Part shown: positions 8,724-16,987 of the stretch, one piece after another
Layout: every line of letters starts with the position of its first letter
Numbering within the stretch: the first letter of the stretch is position 1
NCBI RefSeq assembly: GCF_007828865.1
Contig: NZ_VIVK01000001.1
Location: 4,650,001-4,714,000, forward strand
DNA: 64,000 bases
From: Kribbella amoyensis
Lineage (GTDB): Bacteria; Actinomycetota; Actinomycetes; Propionibacteriales; Kribbellaceae
Direction of reading: 5' to 3'
Program-made: the position numbers and the translations under genes
Notes under the pieces: generated by a model
The model's database searches: none
The model's input: the letters and a program-made list of their open reading frames with translations, nothing else
Told to the model about the DNA's origin: nothing

Positions 8724-9055
8724 CGGAAACCCTTGCGAAGCAAGCGTTTGAGCAGTGGTGGAAAGGTTCGCGACAGGCCCGGTGTGATGTAAAGAGTCGG
8801 CGGATCTCGACCTCGGAGCAAGTTCGAATAGTTGCCCTCGGTGTCCGCATACCCGGACATGGTCGACGCTGCGTCACTTTCGGGGCCGTTATCCAGCTGT
8901 GATGTAACGCTGGGTAAATCGGCTACCGAGAGTGATGTTAAGGGCGCCGTCCGATGTCTTGAGGCCCGCGCGCGGACCTGCGTAAGCTCACCCGCGCCTG
9001 GACCGGCCTGGGGGCGGCCAGCAGACCGAGTACTCCGCCGGCTCGCAACGCCGAG
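8724..9055 (+). promoter_or_regulatory. Upstream region of the GH26 gene with repeated motifs
   Basis: No gene is supported here. TGTGATGTAA occurs at 8783-8792 and again at 8898-8907, and GTGATGTTAA at 8932-8941. GTAACGCTGGGTAAA at 8903-8917 contains GTAAC and GTAAA one helical turn apart, a spacing seen at OmpR-family response-regulator sites. This stretch probably holds the promoter for the riboswitch-led transcript that follows. The regulator is not identified. Confidence 0.35.
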
Positions 9056-9232
9056 TTCCGCCCTCCGGGCCGGTGACCCCTCAATGGCATCCGAGGGCGG
9101 AAGTGGGGAAACCACAGGTTCTCCGGACCGGCCACGCCCACGGCCGGTCCTTGGGGCGAAGCCGCACCCCCGCGGCCGGGTAACACTTCCGATCCGAGCC
9201 CGACAGCTAACCTCACAGGCGTGCAGGAAGGA
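9056..9232 (+). ncRNA. c-di-AMP (ydaO/yuaA-type) riboswitch
   Basis: Leader RNA matching the actinobacterial ydaO/yuaA class that senses cyclic di-AMP. TTCCGCCCTC (9056-9065) pairs with GAGGGCGGAA (9093-9102). It is followed by GTGGGGAAACCACAGGTTC, then GGGGCGAAGCCGC, GGGTAAC and the class hallmark CCCGACAGCTAACCTCACAG. It ends about ten bases before the ATG at 9243, next to AGGAAGGA. Known members in actinobacteria sit upstream of cell-wall hydrolase and resuscitation-factor genes and act as c-di-AMP OFF switches. The aptamer edges are approximate; a covariance-model scan would settle them. Confidence 0.82.
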
Positions 9233-9242
9233 CTTGCCCCTC

Positions 9243-11051
9243 ATGGGGGATGCCTTTTCCCGTCGGCACGCACGACATCGCGCTGCCGTTCCCTCCGACG
9301 CACTGAACGAGCCGGTCGCCAAGGCCGGCCGTCGCACGATCGTCCCGATCGTCGCCGGCGTGAGCCTGCTGATCACCACCGCCGGGCTGGGCGTGGCCGC
9401 CCTGACGCCCACCCAGGATCCGGCCCCGGTCGGCGTGAACCCGACCGCCGACGCGTACGTCTCCACCAAGTCGCCGACCCAGCGCCACGGCTGGTCCACC
9501 CGCCTCGTGGTCAAGCAGGGTGAGTCGACCAGCTTCGTCCGGTACTCCGTGCCCGCGGTGGCGGACGGCTACAGCCGCAAGGCCACCCTGGTCCTGAACC
9601 GGCTCACCACCAGCAACCCGAGCAAGATCCGCGTCTCCAAGGCGCCGGGCGGCTGGACCGAGAGCGTCACCGCGGCGACCGCGCCGACCCCGGGTGCGAC
9701 CGTCACGACGGCTGACGACGACGGCAGGTCGGCGCAGCTGCGCATCGACGTGTCCGCGGCGGTGACCCAGGCCGGCACGCTGAACCTCGCCATCACCCAG
9801 CCGGTCGGCCGGGGCGGTGCCGTGTTCGGTGCCCGCGAGTCCGGCGTGAAGCAGTCGAAGCTGGAGATCAGCTACGTCAAGGGCGGCGGCTCCCCGCAGC
9901 CGTCCACGCCGACCTCGGCGCCGACGACCACGACGTCGCCGACCAAGCCGCCGACCACGGCCCCGACGTCGACGCCGACGACCACCAAGCCGACGACGAC
10001 GCCGACCACGACGCAGCCGACGTCCACGCCGACCACCACGACCCCCAAACCGACGGTCACCCCGACTACTACGGCGCCGACGTCGACCCCGACGGCCGGT
10101 CCCGGGTGCACGGTGTCCGAGAAGCTGGTGCCGTCCTGCGGCGCCTGGTTCGGTGCGGCGGCGAACCCGCTCGGCAGCGAGTCCTGGGACCAGGCGCTGC
10201 CGACGTTCGAGTCGACCATCGGCCGGACCGTCGACATCGCGCACTACTACAACTCCAGCCCGAAGCTGTTCCCGACCGCGGAGATGATCAAGCGCGCCCG
10301 GGAGCCCGGCAAGAAGCGGATGCTGCTGCTGAACTGGAAGCCGGAGATGGGCCGCACCTGGGCCCAGGTGGCCGCCGGTGACGCGGAAGTGGACAAGGCG
10401 ATCGACGCCGAGGCGGAGTACCTGAAGACCACGTTCCCGGAGAAGTTCTTCCTCGGCATCCACCACGAGCCGGAGGACGAGGTCCGCCCGGCCGCCGGCT
10501 CGGGCTACACGGCCAAGGACTACGCGGCGATGTACCGGCACGTGGCGCTGCGGCTGAAGGCCAAGGGCGTCACCAACGCGGTGTTCGTGATGAACTACAT
10601 GGGCACCCCGCACTGGGGTTCGCAGCCGTGGTTCAACGACCTGTACCCGGGTGACGACGTGGTCGACTGGATCGCGGAGGACCCGTACATCTTCGGTGAC
10701 TCGGCGAACTGGTGGACCGACTTCGGCCAGGCCGTGAACCGGACCGACACCTACACCAACCCGAACTGGCCGGGTTTCTACACCTGGGCCACCACCAAGC
10801 ACCCGGGCAAGCCGATCATGCTGGGTGAGTGGGGCGTCGACGAGCAGACCATGTTCGGCAAGAACAAGGCCGACATGCTCCGCACGGTGCACGACGGACT
10901 GGCCAAGCGGCCGGCCATCAAGGCGCTGGTCTACTGGAACGAGACCGACTTCGACCCGGTCGGCGAGACCCGGCTGGACTCGTCCAGTGGTGCCAGGTCC
11001 GCCGCCCAGGAGGTCCTGGACAGCGGACCGCTGGCCCGTCGCCTGAACTAG
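9243..11051 (+). CDS. Secreted GH26-like glycoside hydrolase with CBM96-like domain
   Basis: 602-residue exported protein. A membrane/signal segment lies at about 33-55 (IVPIVAGVSLLITTAGLGVA). A DNRLRE/CBM96-like module follows at about 64-215 (NPTADAYVSTKSPTQRHG), then a Thr/Pro linker at 217-290. The catalytic domain spans 290-602. It has clan GH-A residues in GH26 style: acid/base Glu409 in HHEPEDE and nucleophile Glu529 in LGEWGVD, with YWNETDFDP near the end. It probably cleaves a beta-linked polysaccharide outside the cell; substrate unknown. ATG 9243 is preceded by AGGAAGGA, while frame open further upstream runs through the riboswitch. The next gene duplicates the catalytic domain. 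Confidence 0.85.
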   Translation: MGDAFSRRHARHRAAVPSDALNEPVAKAGRRTIVPIVAGVSLLITTAGLGVAALTPTQDPAPVGVNPTADAYVSTKSPTQRHGWSTRLVVKQGESTSFVRYSVPAVADGYSRKATLVLNRLTTSNPSKIRVSKAPGGWTESVTAATAPTPGATVTTADDDGRSAQLRIDVSAAVTQAGTLNLAITQPVGRGGAVFGARESGVKQSKLEISYVKGGGSPQPSTPTSAPTTTTSPTKPPTTAPTSTPTTTKPTTTPTTTQPTSTPTTTTPKPTVTPTTTAPTSTPTAGPGCTVSEKLVPSCGAWFGAAANPLGSESWDQALPTFESTIGRTVDIAHYYNSSPKLFPTAEMIKRAREPGKKRMLLLNWKPEMGRTWAQVAAGDAEVDKAIDAEAEYLKTTFPEKFFLGIHHEPEDEVRPAAGSGYTAKDYAAMYRHVALRLKAKGVTNAVFVMNYMGTPHWGSQPWFNDLYPGDDVVDWIAEDPYIFGDSANWWTDFGQAVNRTDTYTNPNWPGFYTWATTKHPGKPIMLGEWGVDEQTMFGKNKADMLRTVHDGLAKRPAIKALVYWNETDFDPVGETRLDSSSGARSAAQEVLDSGPLARRLN

Positions 11052-11110
11052 GCGATATCCGGCCATCCGGACTGCTCCGGTTCGGGAGGCGCGCGGAGTA
11101 ACATCTCCAG

Positions 11111-12256
11111 ATGAGCGTGCGTTTCCCGGCCGGAGGGCCCCGATGGGGCCGCTGGCTGACGACCGCAGCGGTGATCGCCGCTGCGGTCGTTCTTGCGCTG
11201 GTGAGCTGCGCGATCGTGTCCGACGGCGGGAAGTCGTCGGGCGGCAAACCATCGGTCGCGGGGCCCAGCTCCGCACCGGATCGGCCGACGCCCGGGAAGA
11301 GCGCGGCCGGGTGCACCGTGTCCGCGATCCTCGTACCGTCGTGCGGTGTGTGGTTCGGTGTCGCGGCGAACCCGCTCGGTGACGAGTCCTGGGACGAGGC
11401 GCTGCCCGCGTTCGAGGCCGCGCTCGGCCGGACGGTGGACATCGCGCACTACTACAACGCGAGCCCCAAGCTGTTCCCCACCGCGGAGATGATCAAGCGC
11501 GCCCGCGAACCGGGGAAGAAGCGGATCCTGCTGCTGAACTGGAAGCCCGAGATGGGCCGCACCTGGGCCCAGGTCGCCGCCGGTGATCCCGAGGTGGACC
11601 AGGCGATCGACGCCGAGGCGCAGTACTTGAAGACCACGTTCCCGGAGAAGTTCTTCCTCACGATCCACCACGAGCCCGAGGAAGAGGTCGTCCCGGCACC
11701 TGGTTCGGGGTACACGGCGAAGGACTACGCCGCGATGTACCGGCACGTGGTCGAGCGGCTGCGCTCCCAGGGAGTGACCAACGCGATCACGGTGATGAAC
11801 TACATGGGGACGCCGCACTGGGGTTCGCAGCCGTGGTTCGAGGACCTGTACCCGGGCGACGACGTGGTCGACTGGATCGCCGAGGACCCGTACATCTTCG
11901 GCTCCGATCCGGAGTGGGCCACCGGTCTCGGCCGGGCGATCGACCGGGTCCAGAAGAGCTATCCGGCCTGGCCCGGCTTCTACACCTGGGCGAGCAAACG
12001 GCATCCGGACAAGCCGATCATGCTGGGGGAGTGGGGCGTCGACCGGCACCTCGGCGAGACCAAGCGCAAGGCGGTGTTCGCGATGATGGCGACCCAGCTG
12101 GCCGCGTTCGGTCAGGTGAAGGCGCTGGTCTACTGGAACGAGACCGACTTCGACCCGGTCGGCGCGACCGAGCTCCGGCCGGGCGACCCGTCGATCCAGG
12201 TGCTCCGGGACGCCCTCGGCTCCGCTGAGCTCAAGCCGCCACCGGTCCCCGGCTGA
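11111..12256 (+). CDS. GH26-like glycoside hydrolase lipoprotein
   Basis: 381-residue paralogue of the preceding enzyme's catalytic domain; long stretches such as HYYN(S/A)SPKLFPTAEMIKRA are near identical. It lacks the carbohydrate-binding module and Thr/Pro linker. Instead a hydrophobic segment ends in LALVSC, a lipobox with Cys33, so it is probably membrane anchored. Catalytic residues are kept: acid/base Glu188 (HHEPEEE) and nucleophile Glu307 (LGEWGVD). It lies 59 bp after the first copy with no separate riboswitch, so it may share the c-di-AMP-controlled transcript. A released and a tethered version acting on the same polymer is the simplest reading. Confidence 0.85.
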   Translation: MSVRFPAGGPRWGRWLTTAAVIAAAVVLALVSCAIVSDGGKSSGGKPSVAGPSSAPDRPTPGKSAAGCTVSAILVPSCGVWFGVAANPLGDESWDEALPAFEAALGRTVDIAHYYNASPKLFPTAEMIKRAREPGKKRILLLNWKPEMGRTWAQVAAGDPEVDQAIDAEAQYLKTTFPEKFFLTIHHEPEEEVVPAPGSGYTAKDYAAMYRHVVERLRSQGVTNAITVMNYMGTPHWGSQPWFEDLYPGDDVVDWIAEDPYIFGSDPEWATGLGRAIDRVQKSYPAWPGFYTWASKRHPDKPIMLGEWGVDRHLGETKRKAVFAMMATQLAAFGQVKALVYWNETDFDPVGATELRPGDPSIQVLRDALGSAELKPPPVPG

Positions 12257-12263
12257 GCCGGAT

Positions 12264-12281
12264 CCCCTTCAGCCCAAGGGG
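12264..12281. terminator. Hairpin between convergent genes
   Basis: CCCCTT (12264-12269) pairs with AAGGGG (12276-12281) around AGCCC-type loop bases. It lies in the 26-bp gap between the convergent GH26-like lipoprotein and RCC1 genes and could serve both strands. The stem is short, hence the modest confidence. Confidence 0.4.
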
Positions 12282-12282
12282 T

Positions 12283-13659
12283 TCAGCGCAGCGCGATCAG
12301 GAGGTGACGCCGGCCGGCACCGACCGCGGTCACCCAGTTCGGCGGTGGGACGCCGTTCTCCACCGTGATCGGGCCGGGCTTGCGGCGGTCGGTGCGATCG
12401 CCGGTGGCGAGCTGGCCGCGTCCGTTCGCGCCCCAGGTCAGGATCGCGCCGTTCTGCATCACCGCGACGCTGTACCCCTCGCCCGCGATCACGTGGGACA
12501 CGTCCTGCAGCTTGTCGTCCTTGCCCTGGCCGCGGACCGGGGTCGCGTACGAGCGGGACTTCATCGTGCCCTCGCCGAGCTGGCCGCCGGTGTTGCGGCC
12601 CCACGCGACCACGGTGCCGTCCTTGAGCAGCGCCAGTGTGTGCTTCTCCGCCGACGAGATCTCGGTCGCGCCGGACAACGGCTGCCCGGGCGAGACGAGC
12701 ACTTCCTGCGGTTCGCTGCGATCGACGCGGCCGCCGTCGCCGAGCTGGTGCACCTCGTTGCGGCCCCACGCGACGACGCGACCGTCCCCGAGCAACGCGA
12801 CCGAGTGCTGCCCGCCGATGGCGATCGCGCGGACGCCGGTCAACGGAGCCCGGTCCTTCCCGGTGATCGGCACCGGCAGCTTGGCCACCAGCGGCGCCGA
12901 CGTCCCGAGCTGGCCGTAGGTGTTGTCGCCCCAGCCGAGGACGGTGCCCTGATCGGTGAGGGCGAGCTCGGTCCCACCGTCGACCGAGATGGCCCGGACC
13001 CCGGTGAGCGGCGCGGAGCCGGACGGGTTCAGCACGATGCTCGGCGTCAGCGGGTCGGAGCTGGTCTCCGCGTTGCCGCGCTGGCCGGAGTTCGCCCGGC
13101 CCCAGACGACCACGGTGCCGTCCTTGCGCAGGGCAACGGACGTGTTCGAGTCGGCGGCGATCTCGACCACCCCGGTCAACGTGCCGGGGCCGCCTTCGGG
13201 TGCGCGGACCAGGGTCGGGACCTCGGTCGGCGCCCGGGTCCCGATGCCGAGCTGGGCGTCCTCGTTCGCGCCCCAGGCGAGGACGCGGCCGTCGTGCAGG
13301 AGGGCGAGCGAGTGTTGTTCGCCGGCGGCCAGGTCGACGACGCCGACGAGGTTCGTCCCGTTCACGTCGACCACGGGGCCGAAGCCGGTCCGGATCCCGG
13401 TCGGCGCGGACCGGCCGAGCTGGCCCGCGTCGGAGAACCCGGTGGACAGCACCAGGCCGCCGGTGTTCACGGGCCCGGCCGCGGTCGGACCGGCGAGCGG
13501 CTGGGCCTCCGCGCACCCGGCCAGGGCGACCGCGGTCACCAGGCCCAGCGCGCCGAGGCAGGACCGCACGAAGGCGCGCGGCGAGGACGAGGTACGGAAG
13601 GTGGCCCGCGGGAGGTGGGGGAAACGCCCAGAGGTCCGCGAGGCGGTGCCGGAGGTCAT
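12283..13659 (-). CDS. RCC1-repeat lipoprotein
   Basis: 458-residue exported lipoprotein (VTAVALAGC lipobox, Cys49) whose remainder is a seven-bladed RCC1-like propeller. Blades repeat the pattern xHSLALLxDGRVxAWGxNxxxQLG, for example at LAWGANEDAQLG, VVAWGRNEVHQLG and LTWGANGRGQLA. The substrate is unknown; RCC1 folds usually bind proteins. It is the last gene of the eight-gene minus-strand operon. The start ATG overlaps the flippase stop (TGATG); a GTG one codon upstream is possible. The placement suggests a structural or binding role in polysaccharide export or surface attachment, which is inference. Confidence 0.88.
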   Translation of the reverse strand: MTSGTASRTSGRFPHLPRATFRTSSSPRAFVRSCLGALGLVTAVALAGCAEAQPLAGPTAAGPVNTGGLVLSTGFSDAGQLGRSAPTGIRTGFGPVVDVNGTNLVGVVDLAAGEQHSLALLHDGRVLAWGANEDAQLGIGTRAPTEVPTLVRAPEGGPGTLTGVVEIAADSNTSVALRKDGTVVVWGRANSGQRGNAETSSDPLTPSIVLNPSGSAPLTGVRAISVDGGTELALTDQGTVLGWGDNTYGQLGTSAPLVAKLPVPITGKDRAPLTGVRAIAIGGQHSVALLGDGRVVAWGRNEVHQLGDGGRVDRSEPQEVLVSPGQPLSGATEISSAEKHTLALLKDGTVVAWGRNTGGQLGEGTMKSRSYATPVRGQGKDDKLQDVSHVIAGEGYSVAVMQNGAILTWGANGRGQLATGDRTDRRKPGPITVENGVPPPNWVTAVGAGRRHLLIALR

Positions 13660-15245
13660 CACGTCTTCTTCTCCAGGGCCGGCAGGACACCGGCCAGGTC
13701 GGGGTCACGACGGCGCCGGAGCATCGCGGTGAACGCCGTCAGCGCGAGCTGGTCGCGCAGCTTCCAGAGCGCGGCCAGGTACCCGGCGGCCCCCACCGCC
13801 AGGACGGCCACGAGCAGTCCGTCGGACGGATCCGCGACGAGCTCGAGGAACTGGGCCGGGACACCGAAGAACAGCAGCGCCAGCCCGCCGACGTACACCG
13901 ACAGCCGGCTGAACGGCAGCCAGTGCAGGTTCGCCGACACCTGGATCATCCCGAGCACGTTGCGGACCACCACGGCCGCGGCCCAGGCGATCGCGGCGCC
14001 GACCATCCCGATCCGCGGGATCAGCAGCAGGTTCAGCGACAGATTGACGCCCAGGGCAACGAGTGCGTTGACCAGGCTGAGCCCGCTCCGGCCGGCCATC
14101 AGCAGGATCAGGTCGACCGGTCCGCCGGCCGCGGCGAGCAACGCGGCCACGGCCAGCACCACGACGACGTCCTCCCCGGTCCGGTACGCCGAGCCGCCGA
14201 ACGCGTGCAGCAGGAACGGCGCCAGCGTCAGGCAGACCAGGAAGAACGGCCACGTCAGCGACATCGTCCACGCCGTGACGGTCTGGAAGACGCGCTTGGT
14301 GGCCTGCTGGTCCCCGGACGCGAGCAGCGCGCTGGTATGCGGTGCCGCGACCTGCTGGATCGCCTGGGTCCCGAGCTGGCCGATCACGAACAGCCGGGTG
14401 GCGACCGTGTACACCGCGGCCTCGGCGGGGGACCGGAGCGCGGCGACGAGCACGATGTCGGCGCGTTGCAGGATGCTCTGGCTGATCCGCGAGATCACCC
14501 GCGGCCAGGTGTACACGGCGTACTCCCGCCAGAGCGCCTTCTTGGCCGAACCCGGCCGGCCGAGTCCGCGCTGGGCCACCAGCCGGCGCTCGATCGCCAG
14601 GTACCAGCAGATCGCGACGACCGTACCGATCGCGTACGGCAACGCCCAGGCCAGGGTGAGTCCGCCGAGATCCGCGCCGGCCGCGACCGCGACCAGGATG
14701 CAGCCGACCTGCATCGCGGCCCGGCCGATCTTGTCCACCAGCACGGTCGGCCGGATCGTGGTCAGCCCGCGGGTCGCCGAGAGCATCGTGTTCATCACGG
14801 CGGTGAGCGGGATGCAGATCGACAGCACGACCACCGCGCTCGACCCGCCGCCGTTCGTCCCGACGATCGCGTCCGCGACCTGGCCGCGCAGCAGGATCAG
14901 CACCAGCGAGACCAGGGCGCCACCGCAGAACGACACTCCGGCGGCGATCCGGACCGTCGAGCGGGCGTCGGCCAGCCGGTCCTCGACCAGGAAGTGCGGC
15001 AGGAACTTGGACAGCGACACGTCCGACCCGAGCTCGGCGATCGCCGCCACGATCAGGAACACCGAGGTGAGCGCGAACAGACTGCCGGCCACGTCCGCCT
15101 CGGTGGACCGGGTGACCACCCAGGTGAGCAGCAGGGTCAGGATCGCCCCGCCCGCGGCGCCGACCAGGTTGGCGGAGCCGCTGCGGGCGATCTTCCCCAG
15201 GCTGGCCGGGTGCGAGCCGGCCGTCCCGGCGAGCGGTGCGGTCAC
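13659..15245 (-). CDS. Wzx-like polysaccharide flippase (copy 1)
   Basis: 528-residue MOP-superfamily membrane protein with about 14 hydrophobic segments. It has the typical opening GSANLVGAAGGAILTLLLTW and the mid-protein VISRISQSILQRADIVLVAA segment. It presumably flips lipid-linked repeat units across the membrane. GTG start overlaps the chain-length gene stop (TAGTG), and its own stop overlaps the RCC1 gene start. A second, shorter flippase is at 44241-45515. Confidence 0.88.
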   Translation of the reverse strand: MTAPLAGTAGSHPASLGKIARSGSANLVGAAGGAILTLLLTWVVTRSTEADVAGSLFALTSVFLIVAAIAELGSDVSLSKFLPHFLVEDRLADARSTVRIAAGVSFCGGALVSLVLILLRGQVADAIVGTNGGGSSAVVVLSICIPLTAVMNTMLSATRGLTTIRPTVLVDKIGRAAMQVGCILVAVAAGADLGGLTLAWALPYAIGTVVAICWYLAIERRLVAQRGLGRPGSAKKALWREYAVYTWPRVISRISQSILQRADIVLVAALRSPAEAAVYTVATRLFVIGQLGTQAIQQVAAPHTSALLASGDQQATKRVFQTVTAWTMSLTWPFFLVCLTLAPFLLHAFGGSAYRTGEDVVVVLAVAALLAAAGGPVDLILLMAGRSGLSLVNALVALGVNLSLNLLLIPRIGMVGAAIAWAAAVVVRNVLGMIQVSANLHWLPFSRLSVYVGGLALLFFGVPAQFLELVADPSDGLLVAVLAVGAAGYLAALWKLRDQLALTAFTAMLRRRRDPDLAGVLPALEKKT

Positions 15246-16987
15246 TACATCGTTCTCCGTGATCCGGCGAAGTCGGTCTGGTCGGTCGCCTCGTCCCCGT
15301 CGTCCGGGAACCAGGGCTTGACCGGGTCGGCCCGGTCCGGCGCCGCCGCGTCGACCTTCGCGATCTCCTCGGTCCGGTCGTCGCCACTCGTCGCGACGAC
15401 GCCGGTGGACTCGTCCTCCGCCGTGACGACCTCGCCGTCTACGGTGTCGGTTTCGGTGACGTTGTCAGAAGCAACGACCTTGGCAGGTTGCGACTTGCGG
15501 AACCACTGGCTCGGCGCCGGGGTGTCGACGACGACCCCGACCAGCTTGGCGCCGCCGCGGGTGACCGCCTCGGCCGCCCGCTGGAGGTCGGCCGCGGTGG
15601 TGTGCCGGAGGCTGACCAGGATCACCACGTCAGAACACAGGTCGGCGAGCGTCAGCGTCTCCGGGGCCGAGGCGATCGGTCCGGCGACGAGCAGCCACCG
15701 GGCGTCCGGCGTCAACGCGGCCAGGAACTCGCGCATCTGCGGCGAGGCGAGCTTGTCGACCGATCCGGCGTACCCGCTGCCGACCGGGACGAACCGCAGG
15801 TTCGGCTGGTACTCCTTCACCACCGAACCCGGCTCGGCACCGTTCAGCACCTCGGTCAGCCCGGCGACGTCGGTGAGCCGCGCGGCCTCGGTCAGGTCGC
15901 CCTCGGCGTCGACCAGGGTGACCGTCTGGTCCGCCCGGGCCAACGCGGCCGCCAGGGCCATCGGCGTACCGGTGTGGGAGGCCGTGGATCCGGCCGGGAC
16001 GAGCAGGACGGCGTCACCGTCCGGGCTGCTCACCCCGAGGACGCTGCGCAGCAACCGTGCTCCCTCGGGGAGTTCAGCGGCCGCGTCGGTCAGCAGGACG
16101 TCGGTCCCGCCGCCGGCCGAGGTCCGGACGGTACTGAGCACCGGGTACCCGAGGGCCAACACATCGTCGACGGTCCGCAGCGTGCTGTCGTTCAGCGCGC
16201 GCCAGATCGCCAGCACCAGCCCGAGCAGCAGGCCGATCGCGGCTCCCGCGACCGGCATGATCCAGCTCGGCAGTCCGGCGGTCGAGGTCGGCGTGGTGGC
16301 CGGCGACAGGACCTGGCCCGGGTCGCCCTGGAACAGCCGCAGGTCGCTGATCTGCCCCTCCAGCTTGGACGCCTCGGCGGTCGCCGCCTGCACCCGCTGC
16401 TCGGCGAGCGCGCGGGCCGGTGACCCGGCGGCCGTCTTGCCGAGCGCCGCCACGTTGCGCTGCAGCGCGGACTGGTTGGCGGTGCGGGCCTTGGTCAGGT
16501 TGTTGATCTGCGCCTGCACCGACTCGGCCGCGCGCCGCTCGCGGGCGACCAGGTACGCGTTCGCGAACGCGTTCGCACCGTTGCGCGCGGCAACGGGTGT
16601 GCTGTCGGTGTAGGCCACCTCGAGCACCTGCGAGTTCGGCGGGGTGGTCACCGCGAGCTGTTCGACCAGCGCGGCCACCGACGCGTTGCTGCGCAGCGAC
16701 GTCTTCGCGATCTGGGCCACCGCGTCGGAGCTGACCAGCTGCGCCTCGGTCCCGAGGTTGGCCAGGTTCTGGCCGCGGGTACCGGGGGCGTACGGGTTGC
16801 CGTCGGCGGGCTCGACCAGCACGGTCGCGGTCGCCGTGTACGAGGCCGGCTGCTGCCGAGCGCCGAGCAGGCCCAGCGCGGTCCCCACCGCCGCCAGCAG
16901 CACCACGATCGGCAGCCGGCGAACCAGGCCCGCCCAGTTGAACCTGCTCCCGGGCGCCGGCCCGGCCGTCTCGGTCATCGTGCTCAT
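15245..16987 (-). CDS. Wzz-like chain-length protein with degenerate kinase domain (copy 2)
   Basis: 580-residue polysaccharide co-polymerase. Membrane helix 1 is at about 25-45 and helix 2 at about 245-265, bracketing a coiled, Ala-rich extracytoplasmic domain. The cytosolic domain at about 290-490 has the bacterial tyrosine-kinase (CpsD-like) fold pattern, including TVTLVDAEGD as a Walker-A' relic. The Walker A position reads VLLVPAGSTASHTG with no GKT/S, so ATP binding is probably lost. A long acidic tail ends the protein. ATG 16987 overlaps the GT2 stop (ATGA). It is expected to set chain length with the polymerase at 21384-22763. Confidence 0.85.
   Translation of the reverse strand: MSTMTETAGPAPGSRFNWAGLVRRLPIVVLLAAVGTALGLLGARQQPASYTATATVLVEPADGNPYAPGTRGQNLANLGTEAQLVSSDAVAQIAKTSLRSNASVAALVEQLAVTTPPNSQVLEVAYTDSTPVAARNGANAFANAYLVARERRAAESVQAQINNLTKARTANQSALQRNVAALGKTAAGSPARALAEQRVQAATAEASKLEGQISDLRLFQGDPGQVLSPATTPTSTAGLPSWIMPVAGAAIGLLLGLVLAIWRALNDSTLRTVDDVLALGYPVLSTVRTSAGGGTDVLLTDAAAELPEGARLLRSVLGVSSPDGDAVLLVPAGSTASHTGTPMALAAALARADQTVTLVDAEGDLTEAARLTDVAGLTEVLNGAEPGSVVKEYQPNLRFVPVGSGYAGSVDKLASPQMREFLAALTPDARWLLVAGPIASAPETLTLADLCSDVVILVSLRHTTAADLQRAAEAVTRGGAKLVGVVVDTPAPSQWFRKSQPAKVVASDNVTETDTVDGEVVTAEDESTGVVATSGDDRTEEIAKVDAAAPDRADPVKPWFPDDGDEATDQTDFAGSRRTM

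Noticed and set aside
9891..10110. Repetitive stretch of ACG/ACC/CCG triplets that might be taken for a tandem-repeat locus
   Set aside because: It encodes the Thr/Pro linker of the GH26-like protein in frame, with no constant repeat unit or spacers as in a CRISPR array.
12304..16613. Long plus-strand frames opposite the RCC1, flippase and chain-length genes
   Set aside because: No recognisable domains; the minus strand carries the family motifs and a continuous chain of start/stop overlaps.
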